The position numbers and the translations under genes were made by a program. From NCBI GenBank assembly GCA_028565635.1, contig JAOXYB010056878.1, positions 1-11,054 of the forward strand: a stretch of DNA of 11,054 nucleotides, given 5' to 3'. This document shows positions 1-9,300 of this stretch, one piece after another; the stretch's first letter is position 1, and each line of letters opens with the position of its first letter. Under the pieces are notes generated by a model. The model did not search any database. It saw nothing but the letters and a program-made list of their open reading frames with translations, and had not been told where the DNA came from. The stretch is from Phoronis ovalis (taxonomy: Eukaryota > Phoronida > Phoronidae).

Positions 1-84
1 GACCTGTACTTACCCTGTACCAAATATGAAGATGATCTGACGAAAGCTGAAGCCGTTATAGCAACACAAAGAAAAGGGTACATA

Positions 85-110
85 CGCCGACGACGACGAC
101 GACGCCGCCG
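85..110. repeat. CGN triplet microsatellite
   Basis: A run of CGA and CGC triplets, GC-rich in an AT-rich neighbourhood. On the minus strand it reads as Gly/Val codons in a chance open frame. Similar CGN tracts are, in my experience of bivalve sequence, part of dispersed repeats; that association is inference. Confidence 0.85.
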
Positions 111-125
111 CATGCAGTACGGCTA

Positions 126-159
126 TATGCCCTTTCACTATTACATAGTGATGGGCATA
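126..159. repeat. Tight inverted repeat next to the CGN tract
   Basis: The arms 126-141 and 145-159 pair with one bulged base across a 3-nt centre (TATGCCC...GGGCATA). With the triplet tract 16 bp away it probably belongs to the same small interspersed element. Confidence 0.7.
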
Positions 160-1738
160 ACAAGAGGATGAACAGTTTGTAAATCAGCAAAGCAAATATC
201 TTCAAAGTTAATAACCAGTTTTCAGTTAAACAAGATGAGACATATGTCTTGAATCCCTCCATCCTGAAAATATGACAGTGTTGCCATGCAATCACATCAA
301 AATTCCCAGTTTACGAAAGAGCATTTCATGGAACTACAAATTAAATATTTTTTTACAAAGGATTCCAGGAATCTATTGTTTATATGATGAGAATGTCTAT
401 TAAAGATTGCATGAAATTAATTAAATGAAAACACTTACAACAATGATAAACAATGCCAAACTGCAACAAGTACTCACATCACCATTCAGGCAAGCAACCT
501 AGCAATGGCTTAGATAGATATTACACAGGTTTGAAATTACTTAATATGTAATACAGGGATCATAGCTGTCAGAGTGAATTTATAACTGGACAACAACTTT
601 GACCCAAGAAAAACATATCCTTGAAATGTCACAGAATACATGTAACCAACTATAGAGCACATCTGAAACAGTAAGTATGCTGTATATGGCAAGCTTGATT
701 GGTATCGAGACAGACTTTCGTCAAGCTTGCGCATCGATTCCTATACCCACTAGAGAAGATACCATTAACTAAGATACTGTGAAAAGTCAGCATTGAATTT
801 TGCTTTTTAGTTGCCAGAAATTTGATTTTTTTAATATACAAGATGTAGATTGAATTAAAAAAATACCAACACTCTCCCCTTCCCCCCCAATTCAAACCCC
901 CTCAGTATTTCCTCATGTTAACCAAGACTATATAAACATGTCTAAGCTTAACAACATCAACCTACACAAATTGAAATATATTGGTGCTACAATTGAGAAT
1001 CCACTTTACATCAGACTGTTTCATAAGATAGGAATTTTATTAAGCTAGAACACACCTATTTTAATTAATGTTGTTAAAACATAAGCCGATTAGTGAAAAG
1101 GCAACAGGAAAAAGCAAGTGTAGATATTATTATGAAGCAATAAAGTTTAGGATTAGCCATCTGCTATTTTGAAAATTATTTTAAATTTTATTTCATGAAC
1201 TTTTGGGAAATATGGAAATTTTCTTCTCTGGGGGGTGGCTTGGGAATGAGGGGGTGAGTGAGAATGGAGATCCCTGTCTTTTACTTTATGACTAGTATAA
1301 AATGGTGCTTTTTTCCATACATGCTCAAAATACATACCCTTTTTGGGACCCCATCTTAAATTTCCTCTTATAAACAAAAAGCACTAAGGAAAGTTTATTG
1401 ACAAGATATAAAACCTGTGATTAAGTTTTGGGAATTAGTTATTATTGTGCAGTAAAGCCATACAGCAAAAGTTTCGTTTCAAACTGTCTGAAAATAAGAT
1501 GTTATTGAAATCAGTGTACATACAGATTAAATAACAGAGGTGGCGCTTCTTGCAACTGTAATTAACATATTTCTTTGAATAAAACTCGGTTAATGATCAG
1601 AAAACATGTATATTATCAGGGCTAATTACATTTTCTAGGATAAATAAAAGAAAATAAAAACAAAAGATGTTAACAATAACAAATAATCATTAATAGAAAC
1701 AAAATATTTGTCTGTCAGAATAAATCCAGAGTTTTATT
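160..1738. other. AT-rich DNA, no supported gene
   Basis: No open frame here has coding character. The minus-strand 81-codon (650-895) and 74-codon (1153-1377) frames show no domain, and the first crosses a homopolymer C tract. A short G-rich patch at 1230-1257 is present without a clear role. Confidence 0.7.
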
Positions 1739-1755
1739 AGCAAGCAAGCAAGCAA
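1739..1755. repeat. Short AGCA tetranucleotide repeat
   Basis: About four and a quarter copies of AGCA in 17 bp. It is a small microsatellite with no sign of function. Confidence 0.8.
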
Positions 1756-2050
1756 CAAAACATTATCAAGTGCTCATGTACTCATTGACATGAAAAACAA
1801 GGGGAAGAGGTCTCATTATTTTCTAATCTGTTAGTATAGGTATGTAGTAAAAGCCCAACATATCATAAATATCTAAGTTCATAACCTTTCCACTTCATGG
1901 TCATATAACAACAATGTTATAAACATACCCAAAGTGTAATGCAGGAATCTGCTTGCATTGGTCACCAATACGGAATTTGAAATTTGCTAGAAACCAGACA
2001 GGAAAAAATGTCATGTCTATACAAGTTATGTAGTTAGTCCAGTTCTTGTC

Positions 2051-2135
2051 TTCTGCTGTTGATTTAGCCGCCACCGATTGATTTTGTCTTTAGCTGCCTC
2101 TGGGATGGCAGCTAAAATGCATATCAACAGCAGAA
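2051..2135. repeat. Nested foldback with alternative pairings
   Basis: The outer arms 2051-2063 and 2123-2135 are perfect 13-bp complements. Inside, 2107-2116 can pair perfectly with 2089-2098 (8-nt loop). On the minus-strand RNA it can instead pair with 2063-2072, with one G-U, stacking almost directly on the outer stem. The two inner partners are near copies of each other. A 61-codon minus-strand frame crosses the region, but I see no protein family in it. Confidence 0.75.
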
Positions 2136-2300
2136 CCTTAGAGAGAAAGAATTGGATGAGTTTATATAGCCAGTCTGATAAAGAAGAAAAACGATAGATT
2201 TGAAAAAACAATTTTTAATTTTGTTTAATTGTGAACAATAACTATAAATAATCATCCGGTAGTTAGATACCTGTACTTAATATGTGGTAGCTTTTCAAGA

Positions 2301-2345
2301 TGTTCCTGCTTACCACAGAGTAATGTTCCTGCTTACCACAGAGTA
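2301..2345. repeat. 23-bp tandem duplication (two copies)
   Basis: TGTTCCTGCTTACCACAGAG followed by TA(A) occurs at 2301-2323 and again directly at 2324-2345, identical over 22 bp. The lack of divergence suggests a recent duplication. Confidence 0.92.
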
Positions 2346-3106
2346 CATATACAATTTCAACCTTGCCAATATTATTGCAAATTGTATTGTCTGAGCAGGA
2401 GGAATATCTCACACAAGGCTGGCATAATATTTTTGGCCTTTCAATGATGATAAGGCATATTTTCCCTAAATTCTGCTTCCTATGGGGGTATCTGTTTTGC
2501 TGATTCTGTAAACTAGTGGTTGCTTACCGTGGGCCAGCTTAAGGTTCGGAAACGTGAGCAACACATATGTATGAAACTTTTTGATGAGAGATCACCAGAT
2601 TAAATCTTAATAGTAGAGCTACTGCTCACTGAAAGCATACAACTGCTGGATCCGAGCACAGTTTTTGATCTCTATTGTTAAGGCGATGACCGTGTTTTAA
2701 AAATGCCATATCTTATTTGGTAAATCAAAATTAAAAAGTGTGTGGTTTTTAGACTATTATTTATGTACCTGCTCAATCTCAGACCTGGGCAAGATGGAGA
2801 GCACACAAAATTTAACAAGACCAGGCAAATCCCCGACATATACAAAAAGAGTATCTACTGATAGTGCGATTATTGGACAACTTTTATTTTCAACCCGAGC
2901 AGTCAACACTATTAGTATTTATACTTATAGTAATTAAACAACTTCCCACAATAGACAAATATATATAGTTGCAATCTTCATACACACAGAAACACAAGAA
3001 TGCACAAATTGGCAATCTTATTACATAAACATTTTGTTGACAAAAATATATGATATGGATTAGTATTCGTTACATGGAAACAACTGTTTTAAACGTCAAG
3101 TTCATA
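2346..3106. other. AT-rich DNA, no supported gene
   Basis: A 65-codon plus-strand frame at 2740-2937 is the only long opening. It has no recognisable domain and no splice or promoter support. Nothing else is evident. Confidence 0.6.
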
Positions 3107-3132
3107 CAAGTGCATTGGCCGAGTAAATCGTT

Positions 3133-3177
3133 ATGGCTGAAAATGAAAGCTTACCTAACAACCCGACAGAAATGCCG
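3133..3177 (+). CDS. Candidate short first coding exon, unknown product
   Basis: ATGG at 3133 opens 15 codons, MAENESLPNNPTEMP, that end at a plausible 5' splice site, CCG|GTAAAA. Read on past the donor it stops after a few codons. An inverted CCAAT box (ATTGG, 3114-3118) lies just upstream. A Met-Ala start with an acidic, Pro-rich tail is typical of N-terminal exons, but no continuing exon could be identified and I do not recognise the sequence. It could be chance. Confidence 0.2.
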
Positions 3178-3389
3178 GTAAAATATCGCTAATTATTGCA
3201 CTTAAACGGCAACCAATATGCTAAATGGAACTCTCACTTTCTTCTTCTGGTATTCAACATGTGATTCTGTTTAACGTTAGCTAAAAAAGCTTAAAAAATT
3301 GATCGAAATCGAATCCTTTAATGAAGATAGCTGATAATTGTAGCTTTTGACTATTGCTCATAGCGCACTGAACGTTTTATCTGTTGATG

Positions 3390-3414
3390 ATTGGGTGATC
3401 ATTTAGTGACGTCA
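3390..3414 (+). promoter_or_regulatory. Promoter-like CCAAT box (reverse) plus perfect CRE
   Basis: ATTGG at 3390-3394 (CCAAT on the minus strand) is followed 12 bp later by the palindromic cAMP/CREB element TGACGTCA at 3407-3414. CCAAT plus CRE, spaced like this, is common in animal core promoters bound by NF-Y and CREB/ATF factors. The pair is about 90 bp upstream of an ATG at 3504. CREB3-family factors bind CRE-type sites, so the CREB3L protein encoded nearby is a conceivable regulator. No TATA box is evident at the expected spacing. Confidence 0.5.
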
Positions 3415-3503
3415 TGATCTGATCCCAAATGATGCTGCCATCTGTTGTCGCACCTGCTGGATGTTGTCCGTACGTGTAAATGTTATTACTGGGAAGCCCT
3501 AGC

Positions 3504-3755
3504 ATGGCGAAAACCAGAAAAAAGGTACATAAACTTCTGGAACACGCAGATGAAAAAAATTATGATTTTGAAGTATTCCTACGCAAAAAAAATCAAAACT
3601 ATAAAATGCTTAAAGCCCCAGTGGAGGGAAACATTTTGTTTTTAAAAAACCAAGGGAAAAGCACAGTATCATATATTAAAGTTAAGTTCAAGATTTATTA
3701 TCAGGTAAACAGGAAAATGTTCTTTAATGTGCTTTCATTTTTATCGAATTTGTAA
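3504..3755 (+). CDS. Candidate small lysine-rich protein or first exon, unknown
   Basis: From ATGGCG at 3504 the frame is open for 83 codons. It begins MAKTRKKVHKLLEHADEKNY and is strongly basic, with more balanced codons in the first 65 residues than nearby AT-driven frames. An in-frame ATG at 3480 directly follows a stop, so 3504, with purine at -3 absent but G at +4, is only one of two possible starts. A plausible donor CAG|GTAAAC occurs at 3704-3705. The best next acceptor (TATTACAG, AG at 4008-4009) would add 24 residues and stop at 4084. A CRE/CCAAT pair lies upstream and AATAAA signals lie at 5205-5217. I do not recognise the protein; no membrane segment, signal peptide or zinc motif is visible. 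Confidence 0.35.
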   Translation: MAKTRKKVHKLLEHADEKNYDFEVFLRKKNQNYKMLKAPVEGNILFLKNQGKSTVSYIKVKFKIYYQVNRKMFFNVLSFLSNL

Positions 3756-5204
3756 AACTGTCTTTAACATTTAAATCAGGTGGTGATTGTGTTAGTGTAT
3801 TTCTGGCGACTTGAAATGATTTTATTTAGATATATTAGGAACAGTTGAACTTTACAGATTGAAATGTGAAAACATTTTGGTTTAAAACTGTTGAAAATGA
3901 TTAGTGTCCAAGTTATTGATCCTGTCATCGTATCAGAGAGTTACAAAAGCATATACTAAAATACTAAAAATGGCATTTAATACTTTTTGTTTTCATTTGA
4001 ATATTACAGTCATTTGCAAACATAACTTCTATATATGTATACCTTATGTTTAAATATATGTCAATTCAAGTTCTTGTTGAATGAATAGAGTTAAAATAAT
4101 GAACCATGTACACATTTATATGGTAAATTTTAAACATTCTTTCATCTAAGGTAAAACTATTTTGTAATGTGCTGACATCTGGTGGTCATAATTTACTGGC
4201 ACAACTCATTCTCATTTGCATTACTCTGACAAACAAAGGTCCCAACCAATTATCTCCACATGATTGATTTTCAGAACACATAAAATATATGATTTATTTA
4301 TGAAGTATATAATTTGTTATATCTCGTCTTACTCAAATATGAAGTACATTTACATGTACAAATTTGATAGTATGTATTTCTTAAAATATTTGGATGTTCA
4401 AGACAAGCCTCTAGCAAATTCAGCCAAAAATGTGTTTTGAATGGTTACAAATCTGGAGAGTCACAACGCCTCTTGAGGGCAAAGACAGGAACTAACTCCA
4501 AGTTTTTCAACCATTGTCTTAAAGACTGATTTGAATAGATTGTTAGTAAACACAAATTGTGTTATCTATAATGTTGAATGTTACTTGTTTCCCAAAATGT
4601 ATACTTGTACACAATACTTTCTGACAAATTTTACAAGAATTAAAATGTTTGTTATTACTATGTGATCATGCATGTGTGTGCCTTGTGCTTATCTGCTGAG
4701 ATAATAAGTTAGGACCATTGACAAAGATGTAAAATGTGCATGGTCAAAATAATGCAGGAATCTTTTTATTCTAAAATATTATATTTCATCATTATTTTGA
4801 ATACATAAATCATAATATATAGCAGCATATTTCGTAGCCACATTGCATCTTTATTTTCAACTAATCTTCATATGTATTTACACATACCTATCCCAACAAG
4901 CAATAAGCAATTATCTACAAAAGGCATATATACAACTGCAAGCTTCCCATACTTTTAAAGTAATGTATCACTTGCAGTACATAATTATAAATACTTTAAC
5001 CATTAACCAATTTTTATAAATTCCATCACCATGTTAAACATTTATTCCCATACACTTTGGCATTATGGATTCACTCACGGAGCTGTGTAATTCCTTCACA
5101 TCAACCACCAGAACAACAAGTTATAACAAATGGCCCCTAACATGCATTGTTAAGTAATTACGATAAACTATCCTATATACAGTTTGACATATTCAACAAA
5201 TTTT
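3756..5204. other. AT-rich DNA between candidate ORF and poly(A) signals
   Basis: No long open frame on either strand. If the candidate plus-strand unit is real this would be its intron and 3' UTR; otherwise it is intergenic. No RNA gene or mobile element is recognised. Confidence 0.5.
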
Positions 5205-5217
5205 AATAAACAATAAA
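5205..5217 (+). terminator. Candidate plus-strand polyadenylation signals (two AATAAA)
   Basis: AATAAA occurs at 5205-5210 and 5212-5217, followed by a GT-rich element TGTAGTGTATTTTGTTGT starting near 5228. Signal plus GT-rich downstream element is the normal layout of an animal cleavage site. It would end a plus-strand transcript about 550 bp short of the CREB3L poly(A) signal, a tail-to-tail arrangement. Confidence 0.4.
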
Positions 5218-5769
5218 TGACAGAACATGTAGTGTATTTTGTTGTACAACTACTGTAATTGCCAATAATACTTTATTTTTAAAGATTTCTTTAAAAAACA
5301 AAATTGGTAACAATTTTTTTTGACAAAAGCTTTTCTATACTCTCTACTAGAATTTATCAGCTTCCACAACAACCAGGCTTGTGGCTATAGAGAAGTGCTT
5401 TGGCAGCTAATGTAGCTGCTGGTAATGAATAATATAACTATTTTCCTATTGTCTAATGGGTGCTTTTAATTTTCCTGGCAATTTTAGAAAACATAAAAAC
5501 AAAATATTCCAAAAAAATAAATAATATGATAGATAAAATAATAATTCAATATGATTTAAATCTATTTTAATAATAATTAGCACACTTTAGGTTATCATTG
5601 CATACATAGTATTTCATGAACCTTAGAATAACCAAGAATTTGCGCTAAACATGCAAAATGATAATTAAATGTGGAAATATTACATTTCATGAGCCTTAAA
5701 TAAGCTATGACAAATTGAACTTAAAGACACACAAAAAGAAAATTCATTACAAAAAAAGAAATGCATCAG
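5218..5769. other. Gap between the two convergent candidate 3' ends
   Basis: AT-rich, without an open frame. It holds a 7-bp stem with 3-nt loop (GCAGCTA/TAGCTGC, 5403-5419) and an imperfect direct repeat listed separately. Confidence 0.5.
5611..5703. repeat. Imperfect 20-bp direct repeat
   Basis: ATTTCATGA(A/G)CCTTA followed by AATAA recurs at 5611-5631 and 5684-5703, 73 bp apart, with one substitution and a small indel. It would lie in the transcribed strand only if the CREB3L 3' UTR extends past 5770. Confidence 0.55.
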
Positions 5770-5787
5770 CCAGGTACGTCTCTAACC

Positions 5788-5793
5788 TTTATT
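5788..5793 (-). terminator. Candidate polyadenylation signal AATAAA (CREB3L gene)
   Basis: TTTATT on the plus strand reads AATAAA on the minus strand, about 290 nt after the stop. A T-rich element (TTTCTTTTTTTG on the minus strand, about 5750-5761) follows at a suitable distance, so this is the best of the nearby candidates. Chosen by signal plus downstream element only. Confidence 0.5.
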
Positions 5794-6012
5794 ACAGGTC
5801 ATTGTCAAAGAGAAGAACACATGTGATCTAAAAATGATTGTTAATCATCTTAGAATTAAAGTTGGCAAACTTTTTCTTCTATGTTTAACAGCGGAGAACT
5901 TAAGTCAAAGAAAGACATTCAGTTATTCAGCACAATTAAAGGTCATTGTTGCCATAGCAACTCATCTTAAATCATTGCTGATTTGACTTATTATTACTGC
6001 TGCAACCTAACT

Positions 6013-6018
6013 TTTATT
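6013..6018 (-). terminator. Alternative early polyadenylation signal AATAAA
   Basis: A second AATAAA on the minus strand lies only about 65 nt past the CREB3L stop. The sequence after it is not clearly T- or GT-rich, so it is the weaker candidate. If used it would give a very short 3' UTR. Confidence 0.25.
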
Positions 6019-6082
6019 GCAGTATTTGATTAACTTTTTGAAACGAAAAATGATATGAAATACAATTAGCAAACAGAATGGA

Positions 6083-6390
6083 CTATGCTGTTGCATTGAC
6101 AGCAGCTTCAACAAGCTTAGCTGTCAAACTCAAATTCTGTGGCATATCTGCCGCAATGTCAGGATGCATAAGGGCTTGATCCACATGAAGATACTCTGCT
6201 GTTTTGTTGGATGCTGCAGCTTTCATTTCCATAGTAACAGGATCAGCTTTGACGACAATGACTGAGTCCTCCATTTTGTCTTTAGCTTCAGCTACATCCA
6301 TTCCAAATGGTGGGTGTGGTCCGTATGGCTCGTAAAATGTTGAGTGGTCATCATATTCATCTTTCAGAGATAGCAAAACACGAGATCGCA
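6083..6390 (-). CDS. CREB3L1/L2: CREB3L last coding exon: site-1-protease motif and luminal C-terminus
   Basis: The acceptor is TTCTATTCCAG (AG at 6392-6391) and the stop is TAG at 6085-6083. It encodes residues 391-491, with Met390 shared across the junction. It opens with [12 protein letters not shown]. RSRxLL matches the luminal site-1-protease site of CREB3L2 (RSRNLL) and fits the RxxL rule as RVLL. The remaining luminal tail is moderately acidic, with sequons NKT (451), NLS (475) and NAT (488); the last sits three residues from the end. An ATG at 6448 lies in the intron and is not the exon start. Confidence 0.95.
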
Positions 6391-9300
6391 CTGGAATAGA
6401 AAATAGAATTTGCAATGTATACTCAGTTTGAAATTGGCTAGATGACAAATGTATAATTTCTAAAGAAACTAGAATTGCCTTTTAGCAAAGGCCAGGTTGC
6501 ACAGAGAAATAGTTGGATATCCAGACCTATTAGGATTATCCTGGAACCTATGGAAGTTCAAATACCTCTGGATGTCCTTTACCTCTTGTCGATAGTTTCA
6601 TAAAATTTTGACTGTTTGACCTCTGAATGCCCTTTTGGACCTCAAAGTCAGCTAATACAACCTCTAAATGACCTGTTAACTTCATTTTTGGACTTTTCAT
6701 CAAATTTCCGGAAATTATTTTTTTGCTGACCTTTTGAAAAATAAAAATCTGACCTTTTGACCCATAAAAGACCTCAAAAATCATCAAGGTGACCTTTACA
6801 TCACCAGATATCTTCATTTTTGAAAGTTTTAAGACATTTTTGAAATTTGACCTACTGACCTCAAATTGACCCGACCTAATTTTTGTATGTCCCCCTCCCT
6901 ACTAAGTCCACACCTTAAGTTTGACACCCATAGCTCAAAACGTCTCCAAGTTATGGACATTTGAAAATTGGAAGAAAAAAAAGAAAAAAGATACAATCTC
7001 AATAGATTGCACTTGCTGTGCAACCTAATTAAAGCATTTCAACATATTAAAACTTTTGGGAATTAAAAGAAGAACATACATGTGACAAATGCAAATATAA
7101 AACATTATGTTAATTTTGTGGTCAAGGCCAGTTCATTACTCCCCTTCACACTTTTTGCATTATTATCTAACAAAGCAGCAAGAAATCCTCTGAATATTCA
7201 TAAGTAATATACAACAGAAATTTAAGTCCATTAAAACATTAACTGAATTTGTCTATATCTGGTCTAAAAAATGGCCATGAAATGTAGAAGCCAAAAAGCT
7301 TACTATTTGGTGTGGAATAAGCATCCACCTTCACATCTTGCACAGCAGGTCCCATAACATCCATGGAGGAATGCATTTGCTTGACAACAACTGGAGAAGT
7401 TGTGCTTGCATAACCAATGTTGAATGACGTTGGCGTCCAACTTCCAATAAAAACAGCAAAACATAGCACCATAACCTGTGGAACGAGAACTTTAGTGTGT
7501 TAAAAAAGTAACCGTGATAAAAAGGACAATTTAAATAAGTATGACTATAGACAATAATTTTTCACTTGGATTCGAGAACATATGAACAGATGTCTAATTG
7601 TTTAAAGCCAAAGGAGGAACAATCTTAAAAGCAGTGACATTCCTGGCAGCATACTTAGGCTGTGTTATTTATATGATATCAAAAAACAGGGAATTTTTTA
7701 TAGCTTACCATTAAACAAGTACTAGCTTGTGTCGCTCCTGCTGATGGCCTTGGACAGCGGTTTACTAAAGCTTGAAGTTTATGCAGCTGAGACATCAAGG
7801 ACTTGTTATTTGATTCTAAATTATCCACCTTTTTCTTTAGATCATTATTGTCTGATGAAAATTGTTCAACTCTAAAAACAAAAACACATAATTCATGTTC
7901 AATGAAAAAATAAATGACAACAGTAGTACATTACCTTAAAAATCTCAACTTTTAAAAGTGTAGCTGGCTTATGATGATAGAAGAATAAACAATAATCACA
8001 TGCACATTACAAATAAGAAAAGTACATATTTTATGTGGGATATACATATTGCAAGTGAATTAAATTTCTACTATTAATCCTATGTCACATGTAAAGTTAA
8101 TAGTTACCTTTTTTCTAGACATTCTAAGTATTCCTTCTTTTTTCTTCTGCTTTCTTGAGCTGAGATCTGAAATTTAAAACAACATTACTAATTAATTTTC
8201 TGAAGTAAAAAATGAATTCTGAACGTATTGTGTAAAACTTCTACATTTTTTAAAATTTATACATAATTAGAGATAAAAAGCAATTTCACTACATTTATAA
8301 CATTTTCATCAACTTACCTTATTTTTTATTTTCCTCCGGACTTTTTTCAGATTTTTCTCTTCTTGTTTAGTTAATGGTAGTTTTGAAGGAAGTGGATATC
8401 CTTCTGATATTAGTGTTCTCTTTTCTTCTTCTGTTAGCATTAAAACACCAGACTGAGGAATCTAAAAACAGAAACATAACGTGTATTCAATAAAATATTT
8501 CAAAACCAGAACTTCACTTCCTCCTATCATTATATAGAGATGTGTGAATAATCATGAAGTACTTTGAAAAGATGAGTTAGGTTCATTTACTCAACTGAGG
8601 GAGTGGTCCCCAGACCCTGACCCCTAAAATAGGCTAGTGAGCCAAGAACATTCTTTGTTAGTCCAGTAAGAGCATTCGAGAATTAAATTCAATAGGAGAA
8701 CGTGAAGTTGCAGTTAGATGATTCTTTTTGGAAAAAATCGAGGTAGCATTATTCTCCATGTACAATGATACAGTACAGTTCAGGATTGCAATTGCTTTAA
8801 GTTTCTGTTAAGCTGACAAGGCTTAATTCACCTTTATCTATAATACCATCAATGCGGTTAATAAAACGTAATCTATTGGGCACCATCTGTAACAGCCTAA
8901 GCATCTTTTTTTCTTCTAACATTCGTATAAAGACCCCAAAAATAACTTACTGGTTGCGAATAAATAGCTGCTTGATTGGACAGTGAAGTTGCTGATAAAG
9001 ACTTGGCTTCTTGTCTTGATGCAGACAGTTGCCTTAGAGGACTAGATGGAGGCGACCTTCCTGGACTCTGACAGCCCTCACTATCACTACCACTGCTGCT
9101 AGGGGGTGTTGGTGGTAGACTGATGTTATCAAACTCTGCAAGTGAAATTAGAAAAGGTTAATTGAAATTGTGTAAATATTAATAAATAATATTACTTAAA
9201 AGTCCCATACATAATCATCTACCATTTATTTTCACATGAAGGAGAAAAATACTTTGTTTCACCAGGAGTCCATAGTAGTGATGAAGATGAGGCTGATTAA

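Larger units (their letters stand above)
5770..6082 (-). other. Likely 3' UTR of the CREB3L gene
   Basis: This AT-rich stretch follows the TAG stop on the minus strand and has no further open frame of note. It extends to a candidate cleavage zone just past the AATAAA at 5788-5793. The UTR would be about 300 nt. The boundary is inferred from the signal only; longer forms ending further left cannot be excluded. Confidence 0.55.

Noticed and set aside
56-295. 79-codon minus-strand frame with a Gly-Val run
   Set aside because: The Gly/Val run is the CGN microsatellite read in frame and the rest is hydrophobic AT-rich chance sequence.
1230-1257. G-rich patch as a quadruplex
   Set aside because: Only three separate G runs of three or more, so the standard four-run pattern is not met.
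1153-1377. 74-codon minus-strand frame
   Set aside because: No domain, no splice support and low-complexity flanks; probably chance.
2026-2211. 61-codon minus-strand frame as a gene
   Set aside because: It coincides with the nested inverted repeat and shows no family signature.
2740-2937. 65-codon plus-strand frame
   Set aside because: No recognisable domain, promoter or poly(A) support; composition like surrounding DNA.
6548-6817. 89-codon minus-strand frame as a nested gene
   Set aside because: Lies wholly inside a CREB3L intron, repetitive in phrase structure and without a domain; treated as repeat sequence.
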